From positions 2,455,434 through 2,519,433 of the forward strand of contig ML680053.1 in NCBI GenBank assembly GCA_007922225.1: 64,000 nt of DNA, given 5' to 3'. Position 1 is the first letter of the stretch. Each line of letters starts with the position of its first letter. The notes below the pieces were generated by a model. The model searched no databases. It was not told the DNA's origin and saw only the letters and a program-made list of their open reading frames with translations. Shown here piece by piece: positions 44,293-56,672 of the stretch. The position numbers and the translations under genes were made by a program. This DNA comes from Emydura subglobosa. Lineage: Eukaryota > Chordata > Testudines > Chelidae.

Positions 44293-44392
44293 NNNNNNNN
44301 NNNNNNNNNNNNNNNNNNNNNNNNNNNNNNNNNNNNNNNNNNNNNNNNNNNNNNNNNNNNNNNNNNNNNNNNNNNNNNNNNNNNNNNNNNNN
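44293..44392. other. Assembly gap (100 N)
   Basis: Exactly 100 N, the usual placeholder for a gap of unknown length. It lies between the CpG island and the G/T-rich tract, where the first FCHSD2 coding exon (a handful of codons starting MQPPPRK in the known protein) is expected and is not found elsewhere. Confidence 0.95.
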
Positions 44393-45300
44393 TGGGGGTG
44401 TTGGCTGTACTGGGGGGTGGGGTGGCCCTGGTCGTGCTGATGGTATTGGGGGCGTTGGGTGTATCGGGGCTGTGGGCAGGGGCTGTACTGGAGGTGGGGG
44501 GCTGGGCTCTGGGGGGTGGCACTGGCTGCATTGGGGCTGGGCGGCGGGCACTGGCTGTACTGGAGGTGGGGGGCTGGGCTCTGGGGGGCTGGGCTGGTTG
44601 GGGTGTGGGGTGGCCTCGGCTGTATTGGGCTAGGGGCATTAGCTGTCCAGGGGGCATGTGAGATTGTGGGGGTGGTTGTGTTGAGACGTGGGGGGTTGGT
44701 GTGAGTGTGCTACTAGCTGTATTGGGGTGTGGGGCTTGGGTGTATTGGGGGTGAGGAGTTGGAGGTTGTTTGTGTGCGGAGGCAGGTTGGGGTATGGGAG
44801 GGTTTGGGCTTTTCTATATCGGAAGGCTAGGGAAGGGCCTGGTTTGTACTGGGGTGGAGGTGTATGGAATGGGATGGAGAGTTTATTCACCTTGGGGGTT
44901 GTGTGGAGGCACCTTGGGGTATGGGGGATTTGGGGTTGTGAAGGAGGGGCTAGGGTAGGGAGTGGTGTCTTGAGGTACTGAGGTGATTGAGTATGCTTGG
45001 ATTGTGTAGCTGAGGGTTGTTGTAGGTGGACAGTTGTGTTTTGAGGGTTGTAAGGAGGGGGTTGTTTGGGTTGGTTTGGGAGATTGGGGTTAGAGTAGTT
45101 TACAAGGGGACTCAGATATTACTTTGGTGTGGAGGGTTGGAGTTATATAGATGGCATTGAGGGTTATTTTATGAGTATGGTGGGGGTTGGTGTATGGAGT
45201 GGGGTAGAGTGAGTTAATTGTGTGTGTTGGGAATGGTTTGTGGGTGCTTGTGTGGAGAGAGTTGCATATGAGTGAGGGTTATTGGGAGGGGGTACTTGTG
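44393..45300 (+). repeat. G/T-rich degenerate minisatellite, intron 1
   Basis: About 900 bp with almost only G and T on +, built from variations of GGCTGTAYTGGGG. A 36-bp word starting ggctgtactggagg is repeated exactly at 44481-44516 and 44553-44588 (72-bp spacing). The G-run density gives many potential quadruplexes. The skew fades gradually towards 45300. It lies directly downstream of the presumed start site, on the transcribed gene's coding strand. Proline-rich frames on the minus strand come from this composition and from the N run. Confidence 0.8.
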
Positions 45301-46558
45301 TTGTGTAAACAAAAGGCTGCTGTTTGTTGTCTCTTGTCATTCTCCGGACTCCCCAGCAGCCCACAGCATCCAGCTGCTAGGGGACTGCTTGATCTCCTTC
45401 TCCTAGTGTCTCTGCCTCTGTTGTTCTGAGGATGGACTCTGCTTCCTTTGAAGGATTCTTATTTATGTTTTTTGGGATTTTAGTTTGCATTTGGCATTTT
45501 ATTTGTATTGCATGTGTGCTTTATGCTTTGCCTGTTGTATTTTTCACAATGAATTTTATTTACACTGTAGGTTTCAACATTTTTATGGTTTTAAAAAACC
45601 CTCACTTTTCTGCTTAATCCAAGCGTAGGGTTTGCATGTTTTGCTGTATCTTGTAAGGAACTGAGATGAAAAACTTGTCTTGCTGTAGGGCTGGGATTGG
45701 GGGTTCTTGTTGCTGGGGGATTATTTTTGGTGTTGGGATTGTGGGGAGGGGGAGCTGTTGCTCGCAGATGAGATCTGGAGGATTGTTTTGCTTTGAGAGA
45801 AAGGGGCGGTTTATGGCAAGATCTTTTCCTTCACCTCCTTCCTGTCTTTCTCTCTTCCCCTCCCCCATAGCAGAAACTGTTATGTATTTCCCCCTTCATG
45901 CATGCATCACATTTTTTAGATGCATCCATGTAGCAGTCTAAAAAAGGAACAGCATCCATGCATCTTAATCACTGAAAGTGTTAAATGCCAAGATCTCTTG
46001 TTTTAAAAATCCATCTTTCTGTGGCCAAGTCAGTCAGTCTTTTTCTGGGGTTGATGTTTGTCAAAACAGCCTCTGCCGCCCTCCTTTACCCCCATGCTGC
46101 CAGCTCTGGTTCCCAGGCTTCTGAAACCTTAACCTCAATGCCATAAGGTTAGAAAACATACAGAAGATAATTATACTGCTATTAAAAAAAGATACAACCT
46201 TTCTGAAGTCATACTGTTAAGGAGGAGGCAGGCTTTTGATCTGATGTACTGTCAACCAGATGACTGGTTTAAAGGCAGCATGTTCATGAAACGGTTGTAG
46301 GAGTATTTAATCAATGCACATTTCATAATTGTGTCAATAGTTTTTATTGTGTTAAGTCTGCAGTAGATTACTTCTTTCCCCCAACTCCCTTGTTTGTTTC
46401 AAGCTGAACCTCTTTTGTTATAGGCTGGAGTATCAGAGGTTTGGAAGAAGAAAACATGCATATTTGTTGTTAAGAGCAGGACACAGCTCTGAGGTGCTTG
46501 ATGTCGTTGAAATGACAGCTAGACCCTATATAAAATATGTAATCTCTCTTTTTTGTAG
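45301..46558 (+). other. FCHSD2: FCHSD2 intron 1, remainder
   Basis: Ordinary AT-richer intronic sequence ending in the acceptor 'aatctctcttttttgtag'. No repeat family or alternative exon is recognised. Confidence 0.7.
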
Positions 46559-46656
46559 GTGAAAGTTACACAAGAGCTAAAAAACATCCAAATTGAGCAG
46601 ATGACAAAACTTCAGGCCAAGCATCAGGGAGAATGTGATCTACTTGAAGATATAAG
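46559..46656 (+). CDS. FCHSD2: FCHSD2 exon 2 (start of F-BAR domain), partial gene
   Basis: A 98-nt exon between a strong acceptor (pyrimidine tract, then TTTTGTAG) and the donor GTAAGG. It begins in phase 0 and ends after two bases of a codon. It encodes VKVTQELKNIQIEQMTKLQ, then AKHQGECDLLEDI and a split arginine codon. This closely matches residues 8-40 of FCHSD2, an F-BAR and double-SH3 protein that binds curved membranes and promotes actin assembly at clathrin-coated pits through the WASP pathway. The paralogue FCHSD1 differs strongly in this stretch (VKPAQEVKLRFLEQ, as I recall it), which favours FCHSD2. The segment is the beginning of the first F-BAR helix. Exon 1 is probably in the gap at 44293. 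Exon 3 would begin with a threonine-phenylalanine-serine region and is not found before 64000, so this is one exon of a gene with long introns. Confidence 0.9.
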
Positions 46657-49600
46657 GTAAGGTTACAGCAAACACTACCAAATTCCTATAAGATCTCCTT
46701 CTGGAAGAACATTTGGGTTACAAAACTCCGGGAACTGACGATGGAATTTCCTCTTGGATTTCCTGCTTTTAGACTGTTAAAGTTTTGACACAGCTGGAAA
46801 TTATAACTGGGACTAACAATGCAAATAGTTTTTTCTTCTCTTCAATGTGGCAAGTGTACAAATGTGTCATGAACAAATCCAGAAAGTATTGGTCTGTTCA
46901 GCAGTATTTTTCTTTGGAACAGGCTCACGGTTCAAGTTTGCCAGTTATGTGATTTCCCTAGTGTTAAAAACAGTGGAAAAAATACTTTTATGAAACCAGT
47001 GATGATTTATAGTTTGCCATAGACAGTTTTAAACACCATTCACTACATTAATTTAATTTTTTGTGCAGGAAAGACGAGCAAAAGTATTTGCATTAGTACT
47101 TATAAAGCACTTTTGTTACATAAAATAACAATAGAAATAGAATAAACAATGGAAAAGTTCTATATGCCACAAACTGTGGTTTCATTATTTGTCTTTAACG
47201 TTTATATATGTTATGATCAAAGCATCCCTGGGGACTAATGAGCACCTGGCATTATGCAGAGAATGAATCACTAACTGTTTAGAAACTGTCAATTTCTAGA
47301 ATAGTCATGCTGTGAAATATTCAAATGACATCAATACACCTATTGCTGTCCGTCCTTTTTGGCACCCGGTACTCCACTCAGTAACTGAAAATCCAGTAAG
47401 ATTACTTATTAGTGAAGAACAGGTGAAATGGCAGCTCAAAGATCTAACTACAAAAGATTAGAATGCAGTGAAGTGCAGTTTCTGTCTGTCTCCTTACATC
47501 CCTTGTCAATAAAACTTGTCAGATCCAGAAGCGTGCACTTTCCACCTTATCTGAACCCCTCTTTCTTTCACAGGTAGTGAAACAAGCTTCTGTATGGGAA
47601 AGATCACCACATCTTTTATCTTACAAGTAGTAACTATGCATTATTCACAAAATAAATACTGGTTAATGAATAGCAGTTTGGTATGTGAGGATTTTTTTCT
47701 TTAGATAGGAACTTAATTTTATTATATCTGCACTTGGTAGGTTTTAGTTCAGTTTACAAAAGCATTTCTTTTCTAGATCCTTATTTTCAGGGATTTATAG
47801 TTTAGGCATTTATGCTTGTTTCTTGCTGAAACATGGCATGAAAAATCATGGTCTCTGACTACAAAAAAAGTTACAAGAGATCATGTGAAATTTTTAGATA
47901 AAAATGTTTTCTTGAACTAATATAACTTGTAAAAATTTAAATTTTAAAATGTTAGTGTTATGAATTAAAAATCTAAATTAAATATTTAATTAAATAAAAA
48001 TGGTCTGAGTAGACATATTAGATAGAGCCTCTCCATCAGTCTTGTTGCAAGCATTTGTGTGTGTGGATTTACAGATTATGCTCTATTGGAATATCCAACA
48101 ATAAGAACCAGGTAATATTTGTTTAAACAGCAAAATTGCTTTGATTGTAGAGCAAAGGTCCTTATGCTGCCAGAAAGAAGGAACTGAGGTTTTTGGGGCT
48201 ACGTGGCCCTTTTATAACATAAACTCTGAACACTGGGTACTGTGAGATGGTATTCATATGGCTCTAACAGGTATTGATTTCTGGAAGATTTCTGAAGTAT
48301 GGTGAAGTAGGATTGGGGGTCAGGCACACTTCCTGCAAATGGAATCATGTGGTGGTAGAGGCCACCTAAAAGAATTCTAAACAAACCCTGCAGTTATATA
48401 AAATCTATTAAATGCAAACTGGAATGCTGTCTTGTCTCCCAAGGCCTTACTTCAGGATTCTTTCTTCTATAACAGTTTGAAAATTCACAAACACCTAACA
48501 CAGAGCTGGGAGTTGCACTCCTTACATTGCTTTAGGTGTTACAGGTGACCTTAACTGTAGCAGCTGTAACACAGAACCTTGATTACAAGGTCTTTGTGGG
48601 TAAGCGAGGAAGATCTGGTTTAAAAATGCACTTATTTGTAATTTAAATGTGTAAATATACATTCTGTTAACTCTTTGTAATTGTAACACTGTTTTAATAG
48701 CTTTTCAGTTCGTTTTAAAGAAAACATTAAAGATTAGTAGTGATATCAAAGAGATCCAAGGAAAAGGGCCAAAACTTTCTCTGCAAAAATTAAATTGTTA
48801 AAAATAAAATAGATTTCTTCTGTAGCATAGTTGTCAGTGGGTTGTCCATGGTATCAGACCTGAAAAATGTATAGTATATTTAGTTTCCTGTATTTAGTAT
48901 TCTTATTGCATGCACACCGTGTTTTATGTAAATGTTTAGAGTTTGACATATAAACAGCTTCATCATCAGAGACAAAGACCGAGTTACCCATTCACCCCTA
49001 GAGACGCTCCTTCTTGGTCAGGGTTGAGACACACTGGTACAGCCTGGGGGAAGTTTGCATTGCTACTGCCTGTGCTGTCCTTCTCTGTAGATATATAGGA
49101 CATCAGTCTCCTCCAGATACAAGTCAAGCACTATGTTCAGTTAAAACTGAAAGATCACTATTGGTTATGTGATGGTATAAAATTTTGTATGCAAAGGATG
49201 TATCTCCAGATCATAGAGGAGGAAAGAAAAGGTAATTTGTTTTGTGTGTGGATAGTGAGTAGGAACTTACCTAGGGCTTGACAAAACTACTTGCCATTGG
49301 CGGAGCAGGAAACTCATGGGAATCTGGAGGGGGTTTATTCATCAGTTTCTGCAGAATTTTTTTTTCATTAAAAAGAGAGAGTCTAATTATAAACTGATGC
49401 AGTATTATATTTCCCTCTCCTTGGCATCTCTGTGGCTATGAAGCAGTTTTATGTCTTCTCCTATAGCCATAGCGCAGGAGTACTCTCTTAGGGGTTGCCT
49501 AGACATGGGAAAGTGTATCTTTAAAATGTGTCAGCTTATGTGTTTTAAAAATATACTTTTTATCCTAGTCTTGACACGCCCTTGGTGCTTGTACTTCCTA

Positions 49601-51919
49601 CTGCTTGGAAGGAGGAGGGATGACTGGTTGATTCATGGAGTCACTGATCTCCTGCAGAGCTATGTAGAATGTTCTCTTGATGCTGGGTTGAGCATTAGGC
49701 ATTGGGATACACCTTTCCTGGGTAGGTCACCAAATCTTGCTTCTCTCCTCACACGTCAGGGACTTGTACAAGGTTTGCGGTAAGAAGATTGAGAATATGG
49801 TGAAAGGATACCGTTTTACCCTTAAGAAGTATAACCCTGTCTCTTAAACTCTGACTCTGAGCCTTCAGCTCTTCAAGCTACTGTGTGTTAAGAAGTTCTG
49901 TGATGCTTGTACTGTCCTTATCCAGTTTATTCATACTCCATGCGCATTTTAACCACTGGATCTGTTTTCTGGATGATGGTGACCGATTGGATTATTAAAG
50001 GTTGATGTACCACAGAAATAGTCTATTTTAAAGTATTTTGTTTAAATTTTAATCATTGCATGATTTGATTGTGTTACTGATCTCAAAATTTGAATAACTA
50101 AAATAGCTAAAATAGTTAACATTCATAATCTTTGAATCTTTCTCCCTTTTATGTTCCATGGTATGGGTATAGGATGAATATTTAATTAAAGAAGCGTATT
50201 GGAGTTTCATATACATGTCCTGAATTTATTAGGACACAGGTATTTGTCTTCCTCCCTGCACAGTTGTAGAGAAGTATATAGATCTGAGTCAGATTTGATA
50301 CTTTATATTATGCAACTATGTTGCTTCAAACGTTATGAAAGTTGTCTGATAATTGCTATGTTATACATTTTGTCTGTAAATTTTTTTTCAAAAGAATACT
50401 CTTTACCACTTAAGTACATAGTATTAGAAAGAAAAATATTTTAAATCTTTATTTTCCTTTCTTTAATCTTGAGTTTTGCATGCAAGAATGGGAATGACTC
50501 TTCTGTAGAGAGTATGCCTGCCACTTTGCCTTGACTAATTATCTGACTATGTAAGACTTAAATAGGAGGTCTTCCTATAGTATGAATGTGTGGATTCTAT
50601 GTTTTCTAAACTGGAGTCTCAGTTGACAGTATAGCATGTTATTGGAATGCATGTGTGAAAACAAACTACACAATTTTTTAAACAGCAAGTTAGTACTCAG
50701 TCCTTTCACTTATTGGAGCCTGGGTTCAATTTTTGATCAGATTTTTTGATAAAACTTTGTGCATTTGATTCTGCTTAATCACATTTGACTGAGTGATATT
50801 ACCACCATACAGCTTTTGCATTCTTTGCAGAAGGAGACCTGGTGTTAGGACAGCAGGGATGGTGTATGTTTGAGATGAATTTATGCATGATGAATAATGC
50901 ACAGTGACTGATGCCTGGCTCTTGTGAAGGTTATCAGTATCTCTCTCTCATGAATTTGTAAGTCTCTTATCAAATGCCAAGGTTGGGAGCTGGCACTTTA
51001 CACCTTGACTTGCCAGAGCTCAGATTTGTTGCTGACTCTTATTGTGTGCCTCAGGCACTTTTTAAATCTAGCTACCTTTCCTTTTTCCCTTATTTTTTAC
51101 CTCTTCCTCAGAACATTCATTTGCAGCAGCATCCTCTCTTCCAGTTTTGTGTTTCATGAACACTAAAATTACTGGTTTTCCAAGAGTAGAAGTAATTCTT
51201 GTACCATTACATGTTTGTGTCACTTTTTAAACATAAGGCAGTTGAGTGTGCTTTTACAGGGACATTGCCTTTTCTGCAGCTCATGCCATGTATTTGTAAT
51301 GTCTCACTTGGAGGTGTTATTAAAAATAGCATTTGAAACTGCAGAACTTCAAGAGCAGGTGCAAACCACACATTTTTTTGTTATGGTTAGGCTTGGCAGA
51401 ATTTATTTTTAAAAAATATTTTGGACAGATATCACCAGTGTTTATTTTAAATCATTTACATTTTTTTTTATTTGTGCGGGAAATTGAGGCAGAGTCAGAC
51501 TATTTAATTACTGTAAACATTAAGATTCAAAATATTAAAGCTATATAATGGTTAGAATATAAATGGTCAACATCTCATGTCAAAACATACAAAAATACTT
51601 TATCTTTAAATGCCAAGTTTTAAAGCAACATTTTTTCTTACTTTGCCTATCTGTAAATTTCCGTTATTAATGGAAATATTTTGTCCTTGGTTTGTGTGTG
51701 TGTACAGTGAAATTGACATTTACCAATAAAATCTAATCTTTCCAAGCCTATTAATGGTGTTCAAACAGTCCTGTAGCTAGTCAAATAGGAGTGAGCAGGC
51801 AAAGGCAATGTGAAATGGTGGGCAAAGGGTGTGAGATCAAGGGTAATTTCTTCAGAACAGTTTAAAATGCTAAGTTCGAGTCCCTGCCTAAAAGATTTTA
51901 AAACACTTCAAAACAAATG
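46657..51919 (+). other. FCHSD2: FCHSD2 intron 2, first part
   Basis: AT-rich intronic DNA with unusually few recognisable repeats compared with the intergenic half. A possible small MITE lies at 49491-49581 ('ggggttgcctagacatgg' / 'cctagtcttgacacgccc'). Bases 48955-49165 look like an unidentified dispersed repeat. No exon is recognised. Confidence 0.6.
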
Positions 51920-52160
51920 TGTGTGGACTGGGTGGATCCAGCAGGGGAAGATGGCTGCCTAGAGCTGGAACTGCTACTCAGACTCACTGAAATCCACCAA
52001 TATCTGCTATACTAAGGCACAACTTTTGTCTCTGGGTGGTTCATCCTGCTTTTTAACATCTTAGTAGTGGATGGATTTCATTTTGAACCCCCCTTCCTCC
52101 TGGGACTCCTCACAAATTGTGAAGAAGCAGAGGCTCTCTGACAGCCCTGTATAGTGCAAA

Positions 52161-53099
52161 ATGGCACCACAAGCAGAGGAGGCCCTGATCGGCCTGTATC
52201 AAATCTATAAAATGCTAAAACAGGTATCTGAAGAGCAAATCCTGCTTAGAAAAATATCAGAAGATATTTCTGAAAGTTAAAGCCACAACTACAGCACAGC
52301 AGGTCACTTTGCAGGGGGCTATCCTGCAGGATCAGCGAGGCTGAATCTAGAATCTCTACTTTAAAAGAAATTATGAGCTCTCTTAGGATCACCATAGACC
52401 AGCACTTTGAATGGGCCCTTGCAGTATGTATTAACTACTTATGCTAAACAATCTGTTACACTTTGTATTTAGCTGTGACACTCTGACTACCTTTCCAAGA
52501 CCTGAAGAAGAGCTCTGTGTAGCTCAAAAGTTTGTCTCTTTCACCAACAGAAGTTGGTCCACTAAAAGCCCATCTTTTCTCTCTAATAGAAGAGCAACAA
52601 GGTCTGATCCAAAATCTACAAGATATAGTGAAAGATCTGGATGGCTGGTTCAGAAAAAAATACTTTGAGAGTGGTTGGGTTCCCTGAGGATGTGGAAGAA
52701 GAGGGAAAACTAGTAGAATTTTTGTCTGCAACCATACTTGCGATCCTTCCTTATACCCTAATAGAGAGTGGGACAGAGAGAGCTCACTGCTCCTTAGCCA
52801 CCAAACCCAGGGCATTTATATTAAAATTCCTAAAATACAATGTGAAAGAATCCATCTTTAAAAGAGCCTGAGAAAATGGAAAGCAGAGCTGGAATGGGCA
52901 TAAAATAATGATTTTTTCCCACTGCAGCTGGGACATAGTTAAAAAAAGAGCCCTGTTCGCTACAGCCAGGAAGCTGGCTAAGGACAAAGGACTGACCTAT
53001 TTTATAGCTTTTCCGGCTATTTTTAAGATCAGGCAGGATGGCCAGCTCCTTAGCTTCTCCAAACTGGGAGAAGCAGCAAGATGCATTGCCTCCATATAA
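52161..53099 (+). pseudogene. L1 ORF1 (RNA-binding protein) remnant
   Basis: All parts lie in one frame. The start at 52161 (MAPQAEEALIGLYQ) is followed by a decayed coiled-coil section, then the inserted Penelope-like tail. The RRM-like domain at 52641-52871 has TLRVVGFPEDVEEEGKLVEF and ERAHCSLATKPRAFILKFL. After a TGA at 52869-52871 comes the C-terminal domain (52908-53099) with KRALFATARKLAKDKGLTY, FPAIFKIRQDGQ and LGEAARCIAS. These match the order and spacing of L1 ORF1p (family words: RIxGxPE, ERAHR, KPRPxIxKF, FPAxLxVxxxG). In L1, ORF1p forms trimers that coat the element's RNA. Stops and the insertion make this copy non-functional. Confidence 0.8.
52440..52592 (+). mobile_element. Penelope-like tail with hammerhead-type fold
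   Basis: Interrupts L1 ORF1. It contains 'gacctgaagaagagctc', 'tcaccaacagaagttggtcc' and 'ctaaaagccc', wording shared with 15068-15282. Hammerhead-like architecture: CUGAAGA (52502-52508) for CUGAUGA; stem II GAGCT (52510-52514) with AGCTC (52521-52525) and a six-base loop; AAAA (52526-52529) in place of GAAA, then 'gtttgtctc'. Two core positions are altered, so activity is not expected. Confidence 0.55.
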
Positions 53100-54289
53100 T
53101 AAAACATAACCGTATGTTGCCATGGGATTGACCTTTCCTATTCAGCAGTTGTTGTCAGGTTGTTGTCACCAGAGGTATAGGATCCAGGAAAGCGCCCCCC
53201 CTAGCTCTGCATCCCCCATATCCACCATCTTGTCTGTATACAAAGCGAGGAGGAAACGTCAGACACTCAAACTCAAATCCACAGACCACATCCTGTGGAG
53301 CAAGAACTTGGACAAGCTTGGCTCTAGAGGAGATAGTATATATATCCTGTCCTCTCATTGGGACATTGGAAGTGATTGATTTGCCTAAAAAACTCTGCAA
53401 ACTGGAGTTGGTCATCTATTAATCAGGTTCTCACAACTCCATTTCTAGTAATAGTTATGGGGTTCTGTTTTTTTGGTTTTGTAATTTAGAAGGGGAAGGG
53501 AGGTTTGCTGTGTAATTCATATTCTTTCTAAGAAGTCTAATTCTTATAGTGTTCTTAAGAACAGCATACTATTAATGTATTTAGTTTAAATTGCTGATGG
53601 TAATATCAGGTGATATACCCAAGGTTGAAGGCAATATTTCAGTTCTTATGGGTCTTTAAATAGCCATTCATCAGGGCTGTGCCCTCGGATTTTGGACCCA
53701 CTTGTCTATAAGAAGTGGTGTTGTCGTCTTGTTTCCCACCCCTCATATTTTTTCCAGCACATCTCTAAGCAATGTCTGTCTTGTATGATCCTAACCTTCA
53801 ATGCAAACATATGTATATTTTAGGAACCTAATTTAAAATGTGCACGAGGACATTCACCCTCCTTCCCCCCCCTTTTTCTCTGCTTTTGTAATGTAGGGGG
53901 ATGGGGAATGTTAATGTATTTTGCATTTGACGTGGGGCAAGGGGAATGTATTTATTTGAGCTGCCTCCCAACCTGATTTTTTTCTCCCACTCTGTCTAAA
54001 GAGCATTACTGTCTCATAGCTTTGTCTTTCTTATAGCCCACCTCCTCTCAATTCCTTACTTATTTAGCATTTAACCTCTTTCCACTCTGTTTTCTCCCTC
54101 CTCTCCAACTAAACCCCTTATGAATTCCCCTTCATTCTGGACTTCTCCCCTTACCCATACCCTGGGTCTTGATGGGCATGGCATAAGATGCCTTTTGGGC
54201 TGCCTCCCCCTATGAGATTCCCCATTACATACCTATGAAAATTGTGGTTGCCCTAGGTGACAGGAAATTGGGTCAGGCTGTAGGCACTT

Positions 54290-55640
54290 GCCATATGGCT
54301 TTCCAGCTACATTTTATGTCTAGTTCAAAGACACCACAGCTTCCAGACTGGCTGAAGTATACACTGAGGCTTTTTGAGGGAGGCACTCTGCACTCTTCAG
54401 TGAATGAAGCCCTAATCTCAGTCATACTTAAATGTGAAAGATGCCCAAGAATGTGCTAACTATCAACCAATATCCTTAATCAACTGTCATGTTAAAGTAT
54501 TGTCTAAAATCCCATATGGGCGATTAGAAAAAATGAGGAGCATAATACCACCTGGACCAGGTGGTTTTATACAAAAGAGTCATGGGTCAGACAACACTTG
54601 TCAATTTCAGTGTGCTGTCCTACTACCAACATCCCTTGAAACCACTGGCTCTTTAGTCATTGAATGCAGAAAAAGCCTGTGTCAGAGTTAATTGGAGGTA
54701 ATTTGTTCCTCATTTTACAAAAATTCAGATTTTGTTCATTTTTCATGTCTTGGATTAGACTTTTGTACTCCACTCCTAGCTCCCGTGTTTTAACGAATAA
54801 CTACATCCCTCATCTTTCAATCTTCACCATGGAACGAGACAGGGCTTTCCCTTGTCCACACCATCTGTTAGATTTTTTTTTTTCCTTAGAGCGGTCATCG
54901 GTGATACAAATTAGAGTATATCATGGATCCAGTATTTAAAAATAGTATATTAAGAAACGAAATATGTTTATATGCTGCTGTGATACACTTTCATACATCA
55001 CGACCCCCTGGTAGGCCATCCCTAATATATTACAAACTATTGGATTGTTTGGGAAAAATCTCAGCGTACAAAATGAATTTGCACAGGTCAGAGGTTCTCA
55101 GTATATCTTGATGAGTGCATAATGTTGCCCTCTTAGATAATGCTTTTCATTGGCAGTATGTGTAAATCAAGTACTTGGGAGTCCTCTTTCCTAGAAATAT
55201 AAAAGAATAATAAAAATTAATTTCAATTCTTTTATCACACAGATAGCCATTGGTTTACATAGATGGCAGGCCCTTCCTCTATCCCTTTGGGGCAGAGTTA
55301 GTTTCTCCAGGGATTTCTATTTTTTAGTTCCTTGCCAGTTTATATTCCCTGGCATCTGTTTTTTCCCCAAAGTTAACATTTTAAAGACCTCCTTGTGGGG
55401 TATGGGCAACAAAGCCAGATTATCCTTTTAAAAAATGCAGCTGCCTATGAAGTCAGGTGGCTTTGGTCTACCCAACCTTAGTCTTGACTATATTCTCAAT
55501 CTTGATCCAAGTGACACAATGACTAACTCCCCCAACACTCAGGCTCTTCCTCCTGGCTGTACATGGAGGAAGCAATAGCCGCCCCCTGCCACTAGAATCT
55601 GTTCTAAATAATCAGTAAGACTATATTATAAATTATTTCC
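54290..55640 (+). pseudogene. L1 ORF2 reverse transcriptase remnant
   Basis: Reads in several frames. LFEGGTLHSSVNEALISVILK (54370-54430) fits the RT N-terminal region. NYQPISLINCHVKVLSKI and PPGPGGFIQKSHGSDNT (54455-54597) fit fingers motifs ('YRPISLLN', 'QTGFIxGRxxxDN'). VIECRKSLCQS (54657-54690) stands where DAEKAFDRV is expected, with the catalytic aspartate changed to glutamate-like context. FMSWIRLLYSTPSSRVLTNN follows. YAAVIHF (about 54972) replaces the catalytic YADD motif. LLDCLGKISAYKMNLHRSE and KYLGVLFPRNIKE match the thumb. At least four frame changes and several stops make it a relic. Confidence 0.75.
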
Positions 55641-56672
55641 TAGAATAATTTACCATTGGGAATAAGAAATTATGTTCCGTTAAATTACCAGCATATAGGA
55701 TTCACTAAAACCACAGGGCCCTAAATACACTTGTGTATTGCATAGAATAATATAGAATCATAGAAATGTCAGGCTGGAAGGGATGACGAGAAGTCACTTA
55801 GTCCAGCTCCTTGCTCTGAGGCAGGACCAAGTATACCTAGACATATCTGACAGGTATTTGTCTAACCTGTTCTTAGAAACCTCCAATGATGGAAATTCCA
55901 CAATCTCTTTTGGAATCTTCTTTGCTATTCCAGTAATTAACTATTCTTATAGTTAGAAAGTTTTTCCTAATATGTAACCTAAATGTCCCTTTCTGCAGGT
56001 TAAGCAGATTACTTCTTGTCCTACCTTCTGTGCACATGGAGAACAATTGATCTCTATCCTCTTTATAACAGCCATTAACATATTTGAAGACTGTTATCAG
56101 GTTCCCCCTTCAATCCTCTTTTCTGTGGCCTTGTCTACACTAGAAAGATTTGTTGATGGTAGTGTGGTATAGCCACAGTCTCCTGATAGCTTCTCTCTCT
56201 CCTTTTCTCCTCCCCCCCTGCCGCCCTTTAGGGGAGGCAGGGTTTAAATAGACCTGGAGTAGCCCTTAATTGGGTCCAGGTGTCTCTAATTGACCTGCAG
56301 TAACCTCTCCTCTGCCTCCAGGGAATAGGGCCTTTAACAGTCTAGAGCTCACATGCTGGCCCTGGTATATCCTTTTGTAGCCATCTGGCCTGACTTTACC
56401 ACAGTAGTTACATTGGTGATCAAAAAGTGCTGAAGTTACAGCGCTTGCAGCTGTCCACACAGCACTCGTGTCACCAAAGCATGTCCACACTTAGGTGCTC
56501 TAGCATCAACATTGAGAGTAATGCACTGTGGGCAGCTATCCCACTGTGCAACTCTCCACCTTGTGGCCGCTAGGAATTGTGGGAAGGCGAAGAGGATCGC
56601 AGTGCATCATGGATGCGGGCTCAACGTCCCATGAGGCAGTGATTTCCATCCTGTCATTTTCTATCTGAAAGG

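Larger units (their letters stand above)
51920..55640 (+). mobile_element. Decayed L1 LINE with ORF1 and RT remnants
   Basis: An L1-clade retrotransposon in the sense orientation of FCHSD2. 'ggaagatggctgcctagagc' near 51946 resembles an L1 5' region. ORF1 remnants span 52161-53099 and RT remnants about 54290-55640 (separate entries). The endonuclease part expected between them is not recognisable, so it is deleted or too diverged. A Penelope-like tail is inserted at 52440-52592. Fragmentation suggests an old insertion. Confidence 0.75.

Noticed and set aside
44063..44661. Long proline- or glycine-rich open frames across the N gap on both strands
   Set aside because: They read through 100 unknown bases and low-complexity G/T repeats; no domain and no codon bias.
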